Part shown: positions 46,037 to 55,037 of the stretch, in pieces | Layout: every line of letters begins with the position of its first letter | Numbering within the stretch: position 1 is the stretch's first letter | Origin: Phytophthora sp. 'mugwort' | Taxonomy: Eukaryota; Oomycota; Peronosporomycetes; Peronosporales; Peronosporaceae | Assembly: GCA_033558025.1 (NCBI GenBank) | Contig: JAUCEF010000010.1 | Span: forward strand, 893,001 to 957,000 | Reading direction: 5' to 3' | Length of the DNA stretch: 64,000 bases | Program-made: the position numbers and the translations under genes | Notes under the pieces: model-generated | Databases searched by the model: none | What the model was told of the DNA's origin: nothing | What the model saw: the letters and a program-made list of their open reading frames with translations, nothing else

Positions 46037-47410
46037 CGTGATTAACTTCGTCGTGGAGCACTTTTCTGCGTGTTGGCATCGATCACGACCATCGGCGTCA
46101 CTGTCAGCATGACGTCGTCGATACACCACCTCTACCTTAATAAGGACACCGACATCGCGTCCGTGTTGTGTATGGTTGCAAATGGACTCGTCTGAATGCC
46201 GGACGGTGCCGTCACCAAGAACCGGCTCCCCACATCCGACATCGCCCGCCGTCAGCTGTGGGGTCGTCCTTTTTCGTACATGAAATCTCTCCGCAGGAGC
46301 ATTATCGGCGCCCCTGTTCTGGGCTTGGTCACAATCTCTACACATTCTCGGTAAAAGTGGTTATATCCGTCTGCTTTTTTCCGGTCAGGGCACATTTCGG
46401 TCAAGCAAACGCCTTATTAAGCAACGAAGTTCGATGTCATCTCAGGGACACAATTTTGCTTCGATTGTTTTTAAATTTTCGGGAACAATAAGGCACGCCT
46501 TACACTTACATTTGAGTTGTCTTGCACGTTGATTGGCCCAAATATCAGCCGTCATTATAAGTTGAATCATTTGAATGATTGGGATAGGATTGTCACAGAA
46601 AAGCTTCGAAATCGACCATAAAAGTGCGACATAGGCACGGTGCTTGGTCGCTCTCGATATGGGAACCTGTGCACGTCAAAGAGCCTAAAATATCTTACCA
46701 ATTCTAAAGAGCATATAGATCAATTATAGACAAAAGGCCATTTTTATTTATGAACTAGAGCTTTCATAATCAACGAACCCATTTTATCTTGAATTGTTGT
46801 ATGCCAATCTTGGTTTCTGTATGCTTCAATAGTGGCCGGACATGTGCACCACGGTTGTTAAACACCCCTCCTTTTCTTGACATTGTATGGCGTCTTACGT
46901 GATCGGGCATATGCCTTAGACGGATACAAACCAGTCGAACAATGGTGTGGGCACAACCATGGGTACAATGGGCGTCATGGCTGGCCTCAGATCTTCAGAT
47001 CGCTGTTCGAGCGGGTGACGAAGGTGCTGACTACAAGTCGGCGGCAGTTTACCTCGATCCCGATGACGACTACTGGTGCACTGAACAACGTGATGTGGAT
47101 CGCTGCCCATGATGGGGAGTTGGTATTTGCAAGTATCGGCGTGCGTCTGTCAGTCAACGCAGTAAACTTGGACCTTTCCGTCATCTACGTGTCCGCTGCA
47201 GCGTGGGACGAACGATCCTGGCGCTTTCAGTGCCAACACCACGGGCGTCGAACCTACATCCGTGTGCATCGCGATCTCACCAAGTTTCAAGCTATGGCAG
47301 TGCTAATGTCAAGATCAAAAAGACGGTCTTTGAGGTCCCGTATTTATATGCAGTCTGTGTGTCAACGACAGAAGCACCTTCTTTCGGATATCAATACTGT
47401 AGCCGTGTGA
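46037..47410 (+). pseudogene. SWEET 2 pseudogene split by an insertion
   Basis: 46,037-46,363 and 46,927-47,200 align along their length with the intact SWEET 2 at 33,033 (for example GACACCGACATCGCGTCCGTG at 46,145 and the same at 33,141). Between them lies a 563-bp insertion. The first part has lost its start context, carries TGA at 46,193 and deletions. The second reads RSLFERVTKVLTTS and TTGALNNVMWIAA, matching the second MtN3 repeat. The deeper decay of the ends suggests the copy was dead before or soon after the insertion. Confidence 0.8.
46364..46926. mobile_element. 563-bp insertion with 9-bp terminal inverted repeats
   Basis: The insertion begins TATCCGTCT (46,364-46,372) and ends with its exact complement AGACGGATA (46,918-46,926), interrupting the SWEET pseudogene. 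It is AT-rich and has no coding frame, so it fits a MITE. The target-site duplication is unclear: the flanks GGTTA and CAAACC suggest a duplicated TA at most. Confidence 0.65.
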
Positions 47411-47474
47411 CACGCCCCTGTCAAATAATTTGCACATCATTATAACTATCTATTTCGCATCATCTAGAGACATC

Positions 47475-47545
47475 CCACCTCGCCAATTTAGTAGCTGTCC
47501 AAACTAAACGTAATACGTTGAGGGATCCGCCGACTGCGTTCATTT
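47475..47545 (+). repeat. short dispersed repeat, copy 1 (pairs with 52,670-52,745)
   Basis: Shares CCTCGCCAATTTA, TAGCTGT and AATACGTTGAG, then CCGACT and CGTTC in the same order with 52,670-52,745. It starts just downstream of the SWEET pseudogene. Probably the end of a transposon family. Confidence 0.55.
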
Positions 47546-49060
47546 GTTTTGCGCACTAAAATTAGTAGCGGCTAGATATCTATATCTAATCGATTCTTAA
47601 CCCTGATTTGCTACTTTCGCTTTTTCTAAAGAATGACATCACCGAAATCTGCTTTCGGTCAGCGTCTCTTCTTCCTAAAGCTAATATCGAAGTCTGCTTT
47701 AAAATTTGCGCAGGCTTAATGTAGCACGCTTATTGCTACGTCTGGGTGTTCTGACAACAAGAAAAAAACGATCGAGCAGCGCCGGCTTTAGTCGACACTT
47801 CAGCGGCAACCTCCAGACCTCCGGCTCCGCTTCTTCCCCCTCGTCAAGCTCAACGGCTTTTTGCGGGCATTGCTACACCGACGCCAACTACGATTCGTTG
47901 GCCGCGTCGCTGAACGAGTCATCGACAAACACCTCCTCCATCAAGGTTGTTTCATTTGCCGCTTGGTACACGAAGTCCTAAAAGTCTATCAGGTCACGGC
48001 CGCCACGTGCTGCTCCAGCATCTTAATCAGCAGAGGCCGAGACTTAGCAAGGCGTGAAGAGGCGCATTTCTAGTTGACCCCGCCGACAGGAGAACGGACT
48101 CAGCATTTTGCTATAAAAAAAATTGTCACTTCGCGTATTGCATCGTAAGCTTACGCGCAAAAAAAAGCCTCGATCATACAAAGTAGTTAACCAGTCGTGT
48201 CAGAGGAATTGGCCTTTTGTGTCGCCTAGTGGCGTGAACCTCTGTTACACACATGCCGCTTGTGGGACAAGATTAAGGAGAGCTATTTCTGAGGAGGGCC
48301 ATTTCATAGGAAGGGACAGTTGGTTCAGACTTTGTACAATATCCCAAATCAGTAGGATACAATCCAAGGATAGACTAATAATATCAATACAAAAAGTCAG
48401 TGTGTCCGCTGGATCCAAGCGTGTACGTTGCACTGGGTAATTATTATATTGTCGAAATATAAGATAGCACTAAGACCTATTTTGCATGATACGAATCGAA
48501 ACCACAATGCAGGGACGAGAATAAATCAACTATTTACAGGCGAGACACGTCATATCCTTGCCAGATTCAACAAGTTCTCTCAGTTTCAAACCCACTCTTT
48601 CCTAAACAGTACCAGCCTCACTTCACCACCCGTCCGGCAACACTTAAGATTAACCTCAATGGAAGCCTCCAACATCAAGAAAAATGAATCGTTCCGCCTT
48701 ACTCAATGCAGCTTCGCCCACTGGTTCCACCCAGCTCATATCTTCGCCACTGTCTGCCGCGATCCAACTCGACCCCTGTCAACAGCCTACGGAGACGTCG
48801 CACGATAATCTCCCGGACTTGCAACCGGCAGATGCCATGGACCTAAGCATTTTGTTTCGCTTTCTACCATTCCACGGGAGAGGCTCAGGACATCAGTCTT
48901 TGTCAGACTCGGTTTCATCGACCCGTTTTTCCCCTGTGTGAGAGGGCACCTAGCCGTGAAGGGCTATCGGGTTCAACTGGTCAAGCTGAGATGGTCATGA
49001 TACAACTACTGCCTCAAGCGACTTACGCGTTCGAAGGAACTTGCCACTGCTGTGTTACAC
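47546..49060. other. no recognised gene
   Basis: Short frames only (for example 47,706-47,981 and 48,428-48,808 on +). Some of the later ones could be the decayed N-terminal part of the following MULE, but no motif supports this. Confidence 0.35.
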
Positions 49061-51023
49061 ATCTGGACAAAGGCTCATGGATTTAACGTTACACAAAACG
49101 TCGGGCTTTCTACACCACGGCGACACCCAAGACAGTCTGGAAGAGCGGTTTTGATTGTGATCGTGCTGGACGGCAGAAGTACACGCAGAGCTTAATCTTA
49201 ATGACGAAGACCGGCAGCGCTAAGTTCGAGTCTCCATACGCATAGGGTGCCCAATGAGAATTGTCATGCGGGCAGTATTTGACAAGAACCCGTTTGGACC
49301 ATGGATGATCGTACACATACGCAACCGAGGCCGTGTCCACAATTATAAAAACAATTCTCTGGGGATGTTCCTATTCATCCCGGGCACCGACAACGAGCCG
49401 ATACCGCAACTGACATCGCTCCCGCCGCTTCATTGCAAGAGATGATCTAATCCCAGACTGCGGTGGGGATAACGGTGAGCAATGTTTGAGCGACTACTGC
49501 AGGCTGGTCCTGACTCGTTTGCGATTTCCCGTGACATTGCTAACATCAAAAACGCAGCGAGACGTAGTGAACTCTCTTCCAAAACGGTGAAGGAGGCTCT
49601 CTTTCCTCGTTTAGAAGACGATGGCTTCTACAATCGATTTGATGTTGACAAGGTTATGCAGAAACTATTGTATCTGTGCTGGGCTCACCCTGGCACAATC
49701 GCGCAGGATCGTCACCACCCCGACATCCTTGGAATATATTGCACGTACATGACCAACAAATACAAGCTGCTGTGGCCGAACATTGTGTCGCTGATAGGTT
49801 TTAACACCTTCCTTCCTGTAGTACAACGCTAGCCACCAAGCGAAAGAAAGGAGGATTACGTGTGGGCTATGAACACGCTTCGACAATTTTGACGGACATG
49901 GAAGTGGGTCAGCCAAGTTTGATCCTTACCGATAGAGACTTGGCATTCATGAATGTGGTTGATCAAGTTTTCGTAGGAATACCAGCATTGGTGAGTAGGT
50001 AGCACCTGAACAAGAACGTTCTCCGCAAGACATACCAAGTGTTGGGTCAAATACCAGTCGCTCCCGGCCAATAAAAGTATGAAATTACATGGCGAACTGA
50101 TGCATTCATGGCTACCTTCTACCGTGCGGTAGATGCCCGCAATGAAGATGGATACGAGACAAGAAGGGCAGAACGGCGATGGTCGAGTCACGAGTTATCC
50201 GACTACCTTGGCAACCACTGGTGGAAGTACAAGACACGAGCCTGGACCGATCGGCTCCAACCCTTCGGGATCTGAAATACCTTGTTTGCGAAAGGGACCC
50301 ATGCTAAGCGTTAATATTTGGCTGCGGAGGTGTCGCGGAGATCTGTACAAAGTGTATCTGTGTCGGCTGTCATGGGGAAATACAGCAACAGCCTCCGCGA
50401 GACTGCTTGCCCAACGAAATTCAGTGCGAGTTCCCTACTTACTCCAGGGTAATCGGTTTGCTCCTATCACCCGTGTGATTTCCGTGTGGGCTTTCACGCA
50501 AACGCATGCTGTGGGGGGATTTTGCGTACAACCGTTGTCGGGCACCTGGACCGCGCTCAATGCTCATGTATCCTTAGGTAGTCCACTGTCGCCCGTGTGT
50601 TCACGAGATATTGCAATCATTGAATCGAACGGTCAACGCTTCCTCGAGCCCGCACAATTTCGACTTGCATTGAAGAATCAACCGAAACCAGGCCAGTGCG
50701 TTCCCGACGCGAGTTTAAAAGCCATCATACGATGAAGAGTCTGTTCAACCAACCAAATATCATCGACGCGCTTCGCTTGCATCGCGACGATCTAGAGCCC
50801 TCAGTTTTAATACAAGAGATACCCGGTGGTCTTCGAGAGAGTGGATCGGAACCATCCTGCGGCCCGACCTGCTTTGCCAAGTATGGTATCGCAGATCGAC
50901 GTGTCATTGGTGGCATTTCTTCCACTGTCGGCTGCAGTCACTCACTCTACGGTTATTGGGGATGGGGCCTTTCACGAACCCAACATCCCTGCACGATGCT
51001 GGATGTACGCAGGTAGGAACTGA
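49060..51023 (+). mobile_element. MULE (Mutator-like) transposase relic B
   Basis: Plus-strand pieces in several frames follow the MULE order. A FAR1-like zinc-binding start comes first (IGCPMRIVMRAVFDKNPFGPW, about 49,250-49,310). The 116-codon frame 49,482-49,832 ends in HHPDILGIYCTYMTNKYKLLWP, the first catalytic block. LILTDRDLAFMNVVDQVF (about 49,920-49,975) holds the second Asp, HLNKNVLRKTYQV follows, and then YLGNHWWKYKTRAWTDRL (about 50,200-50,250). The final frames (50,696-51,016) are of uncertain origin. Frameshifts and stops make it inactive. It is oriented opposite to MULE relic A. Confidence 0.65.
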
Positions 51024-51094
51024 CCAGTATATTATGCATTTGAATAAGAGCTCTTATACCAATCTTCCGTTTAGCTAGATAGGAAAGCTAACTA

Positions 51095-51565
51095 GTTCGT
51101 ACAACTCGTCTTGTGCCTGCGGAACCCGTGCGACCTGAATGAGCTACTCTTCGCGTAGATCTTGTCGCACATATTGCACTTGTACTCACTCACCTTGTTG
51201 TCCGTGCGACGAGTTTTTTTCGTGTCTCTTCCCAAGCGGGATTCTTGGTGCAGTAGCGGTGGTGCATACGAATTTCGTTAGATTCCAGACACTTGAAATC
51301 GCGGAACTGGCCGATTTTATGACGAGGAAGAACGCTGTTCACCTCGTCAAGCTTCTACTTCAGGTTTTAAAAAGATTAGTGGCAGTGGATTCGATGGTTC
51401 TAGCGGTGGGATTCAACGCCACTGTGTACCAGATCTCCACGAAATATGATGCAGTAGCCCACGATATTTTCGACGGCCCTGGCGGTAGTATCGTCGCGGG
51501 CATCGAAGCAGCCGTAGAAAACACGTAGACGTGTACCTTCCGCCAAAGCGCAAATCGTGCTCATC
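51095..51565 (-). pseudogene. fragment of an oxygenase-like protein with C2H2 zinc finger
   Basis: The minus strand reads LAEGTRLRVFYGCFD and IIFRGDLVHSGVESHR (51,560-51,400), like the double-stranded beta-helix end of 2-oxoglutarate-type oxygenases (G-D-x-V-H). A second segment reads FKCLESNEIRMHHRYCTKNP (about 51,300). A canonical zinc finger follows, CNMCDKIYAKSSSFRSHGFRRH (51,180-51,115), with spacing C-x2-C-x12-H-x4-H and a stop soon after. Frames change between the pieces. It joins the Tigger relic at about 51,565. The oxygenase assignment is tentative; the zinc finger is clear. Confidence 0.5.
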
Positions 51566-52320
51566 CAGGCTTTCTTGTTGTTGCGATAATTAAACCCGAA
51601 TTGTTCCCCGGTCATTCTGTTGAAGCACCGAGGTTTTGTCGCGTGACAATTTGGAAAGATTCACGCTTATCGGGGCCATCAAAAACATCGCAGTCAAACG
51701 CCACGATGAGACGAGTCATCGCCTTCTTGTAGCCCCCTTTCTGGAGTCTCGCAGTGATTTTATCCGGCGCCGTGCATTTGAATAGACCCTTTTCATCCGT
51801 GTTGTATATGTTTGTCAATGGTACAACTTTATGGCGCTCAAGAAAGGCTCGCTGCTGTGCGAGAATGTCCTTAACCTTACCGGAGCCGTTTCACCGTGTA
51901 TACGGATGTTTAAACCCATGCCGCTTTTGGAACAATTGTAACGAGACTTCTGAGAACCCTAAGTTTTGATCAGGAGGGACGTCCGCCAGCGCTGTTCGTC
52001 TTTCCCTGAATCATATCGTCGTTAAGGCTAGACTGACATTGGAAGGCCCAAGTGCTCAACGCTTCACCTACCAGGAAATGCAACTACCTGCGCCGCGATT
52101 GCAGTCCGAATCAGCCGTTTTTGCACGGATAAGCCGCTTCTGCACCTTTAAGATTTGGATATTGTTTCCTGCGTCGGTGCTTATAGCGGGCAGATATCGC
52201 GCTGTGGTGTCGCAGCAAGCTGTGTCTTCGCCGCGTCATTCGCTGTTCCGCTTCTTCTGGGCAAGCGTTAGGTTCTCGAGTTTCTTGGGCCTCTTTCCCA
52301 TCTTTCAGTATCAATAGGAA
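51565..52320 (-). mobile_element. Tigger/pogo-type DDE transposase relic
   Basis: The minus strand carries NIYNTDEKGLFKCTAPDK with TARLQKGGYKKAMTRLIVAF (51,818-51,700), which is the first catalytic Asp block of Tigger-type transposases, followed by NRMTGEQFGFNYRNNKKAWM (51,615-51,570), a block that precedes the second Asp. Upstream, 52,317-52,111 is a basic N-terminal frame. The element stops at the join with the zinc-finger fragment, so the second and third catalytic residues are missing. Confidence 0.65.
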
Positions 52321-52669
52321 GTTACAGACATTGCTATAGCAGTCGGTGACAGGCAGGTTTAGTTCAGATAATAACTGCTGTACTTAACACGGTATACCGG
52401 TCTCAGTGAGAGCGGAAAGTGTGGTGGTTTAAAAAAAACGAACACCGCATTCTCGAATGCCACTACGAGACTCATATGGCCATATATTTCTTAGGGTGCG
52501 TAAACCCGTGATCAATCGCTACGAAGTGTAGTGAATATCTTCATGATCCAGGTTGTTAATAAAACTCTCCTGTAGAATGAGCGTTTTTGAGGTCATAGGG
52601 TCACGTCCGAGCGAATGTCACTACTAACCTACCCTTTGCTTAGAGTAGTACCTTTACAATTACAGTCCC

Positions 52670-52745
52670 TCCTCGCCAATTTAATAGCTGTGTAGCTAAT
52701 ATTTTATCAAACCTAATACGTTGAGTCATCCACCGACTTCGTTCC
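52670..52745 (+). repeat. short dispersed repeat, copy 2 (pairs with 47,475-47,545)
   Basis: Direct repeat of the earlier copy with the same ordered words, including a short insertion after TAGCTGTGTAGC. The two copies lie 5.2 kb apart and bracket the MULE B and Tigger relics. Confidence 0.55.
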
Positions 52746-53762
52746 CTTCGGTTGTTTGTATACTCAGTCCCGCTCTGATACTGTATCTATTAAGTTGTTG
52801 TATATAATACGAATAGCTTCCATCGAAGGTATTAAATTGTCGAGGGGGATCTGTAGCCACCCCAAGGATTCCACCAAATCCTCGGGAGGAACTATCTCGC
52901 CTACTAAAACCGCGTAGCTGAATAAGCAGTGCCTGCCGAGTAGGTGTTTCGGCAATTCGCTGCAGGCAGAACCTGGGTGTTGTTTCCTGTACTTACTATA
53001 TATCTGTCGTTTATGTCGACCAAATGTTATGGCACCTACTGAATGTAAAAAATAGACCAGCACAGGAGTAGTACTCTAACTGTTTGGTTGAACGTCTTTC
53101 ACGGTACAATAGCCTCCGAGCGCTGGATCCAGTCTTCATTATTCAATTTCTCGACAACGAGGAAACGTATCCCACCCTAAAGAGTCATAGTGGATAGAAA
53201 ATAGCCTGAGCTAAGATATGCGCTTTTGTTTCCTTACATTTCTTTTTTGCGGTTTTCATTTACCACAAATCCCACATGAAAGCTATATTCCGTTCGAGGA
53301 TGACATGTTAAAAGGATCACCTTTCCAATTATGATATTAAAATTCGCAAGTAGATCCTATAAAACCTGCAATACTGCCCATGGGACACTATTATAGGATG
53401 GGGTATTAAAACCTGTCAAATTGTGAGTCATGTTCCATAAGGAAGTCCTAGTTAATCACCGATGTCCTATACCTCCTCGTTCTCAGTATCCTAGACATTG
53501 GGAACTCTCCCTTTGACGACTGGATTGAGTTCTTCCCAGTTGAGTCTATAGTGGAGGAGCTGTAGGTTCTTGCGCGGCGCTACCTGACAGTGAGAGCAAA
53601 CTCAGCTGTGAGGCGATGCCTACACCGCGTTATGGTTTCGGTGGTCACAGACAGATAGCGATAGTAGCGACGACGGCGTCAGGGAAGCTTCTTCCCCTTG
53701 ATGTTGCCGGTGCCGTTTGCCGTATATGGGATATTGTTTGCAAATCGTATGTGCTATTTCGT

Positions 53763-53879
53763 GAAATCGCCCACCTCTGGAGGTTGGTGATTTCGAAATG
53801 GCATGTCATTTGCCCTAAAATCGCATGTCATTTGCCCTAAAATCGCATGCCATTTCGAGTCGAAATCGCATGCGATTTC
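53763..53879. repeat. cluster of palindromes and a 22-bp tandem pair
   Basis: 53,763-53,794 folds as GAAATCGCCCACCT against AGGTTGGTGATTTC (12 of 14 pairs). Two tandem units of GCATGTCATTTGCCCTAAAATC follow at about 53,801-53,844. GAAATGGCATG and CATGCCATTTC enclose them. The cluster ends in a perfect 18-bp palindrome, GAAATCGCATGCGATTTC, at 53,862-53,879. Confidence 0.8.
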
Positions 53880-54162
53880 AGCGGCAGCTTTATTCATTCT
53901 GACACCCCCTATTAGAGGGATGGGTACAATCTCAGGTTTTACACGTGTACAGTACATGTAAAACCAGCTTCATTTTGTAAACCGCGCTTTTAATTAGTCG
54001 CGACACCTGTACTCGTGAAGTCAGCCGGTTCACTCACGTTACTCGCAACCAGCATTCAGTACATGTATATCAGCACTGGCAGGCTGGCAAAACGTGAGCA
54101 CATCCACAGAACTTTTATCAATTCAATTCTCCAGCATTGACCACGTTAACGCACCAAGTTCG

Positions 54163-54849
54163 TCACGTGGAGCCACCCTTCACGTGGTGTCCGTGCCCAT
54201 GAACATGGCCCTGGAAAGGCAGATTCATCGAGTGCGCCGACAGCACCCTCGGCTTCCGATTTGAGGCGAAAGCGGCTGCGTTGGCCTCCGCGGTCGTCTT
54301 CATATCCGCCTCCGTAGCCGCGTCCCACTGCAGGAACGTCTGGACGGCTTCGGGCATTTCGTGTTGGTAGGGCAGGCCATCCACACCCATTTCCTTGTAC
54401 AGCAACCGCGAGTCCACTCGGTCCCTGCCGTGACGCAACATGCAGCGTGATAAACCCTCGGCGAAAATATCGCCCGTCTCGGGGCACTTGAACTGCGCGA
54501 GCAGGAAGAGCCAATCGTCATCCCAGTACACGTTGCGCGTGTGCACCTCGTAGCGCTGGAAGAGCTTGATGTCCTTGAAGTGGCGGATCCCCTGCGACCC
54601 GAATACGAAGTACCAGTGGTTGCGGACGCACGCGTGAAGGATGCCCTGCACGCCGCAGCCATACCAGATAGCCAGCTCCATGCTGCGGTAGTAGGCATTC
54701 TCCGGCAGCGTGCCAGTAAAGTTGCAGTCTTTGAGGGAGGCGCGCGTCTTCCACACGCCGGGGTAGCGCAACAGCGCCCCAGGTGCCTGCGGTGTCAGTT
54801 TGCGGCGCAGCACGCCCGCCCCCATGTGCCACAGGATGCGGGGGATCAT
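54163..54849 (-). CDS. THEM6-like (4HBT superfamily) protein
   Basis: Single-exon 228-aa protein. The core, about residues 30-150, has TRASLKDCNFTGTLPENAYYRSMELAIWYGCG, followed by WYFVFGSQGIRHFKDIKLFQRYEVHTRNVYWDDDWLFLLAQF. This is the hot-dog-fold pattern of the THEM6/4HBT-2 family, where helix 1 wraps in the sheet after an NxxYxRxxELA-type motif. Length is close to family members (about 200 aa). The classical catalytic Asp of acyl-CoA thioesterases (usually in DxDxxxHxNN) is replaced by CNFTGTLPEN, so thioesterase activity is doubtful, as in THEM6 itself. The C-terminus is His/Gly-rich (HVHGHGHHVKGG). It is transcribed away from the coiled-coil gene with 188 bp between start codons. Confidence 0.72.
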   Translation of the reverse strand: MIPRILWHMGAGVLRRKLTPQAPGALLRYPGVWKTRASLKDCNFTGTLPENAYYRSMELAIWYGCGVQGILHACVRNHWYFVFGSQGIRHFKDIKLFQRYEVHTRNVYWDDDWLFLLAQFKCPETGDIFAEGLSRCMLRHGRDRVDSRLLYKEMGVDGLPYQHEMPEAVQTFLQWDAATEADMKTTAEANAAAFASNRKPRVLSAHSMNLPFQGHVHGHGHHVKGGST

Positions 54850-55037
54850 GGCGTCGGTGGGTTCTTAGAAAAACGTTGTGTAAGACTCGTGTGTGCAGAT
54901 TACGAAGCATCGAGCAAGGTTGAAGTGAGGACCATCATTCTGTGACCGCGCGCGCGGAAATCTCCTGTCACCTCCGCATTCTCCGCGCGCTGCGCACGTC
55001 CAAGAGAAAAAAGAACAGTTGCAGCGAGAGGGGAACG
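54850..55037. promoter_or_regulatory. 188-bp shared divergent promoter
   Basis: The start codons of the THEM6-like gene (-) and the coiled-coil gene (+) are separated by only 188 bases, so both promoters must lie here. A TCATTC word at about 54,934 (+) resembles the oomycete initiator element and lies about 100 bases before the coiled-coil ATG. No clear counterpart was found on the other strand. Confidence 0.45.

Larger units (their letters stand above)
52321..54162. other. intergenic, AT-rich, with a dispersed repeat and palindromes
   Basis: A 99-codon frame on the minus strand (53,063-52,764, with VLVGEIVPPEDLVESLGW) may be a scrap of a retrotransposon, since VLVGEI also occurs in the Gypsy relic near 12,730, but this is weak. 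Otherwise no gene is recognised. The part next to 54,162 is the 3' flank of the THEM6-like gene. Confidence 0.35.
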
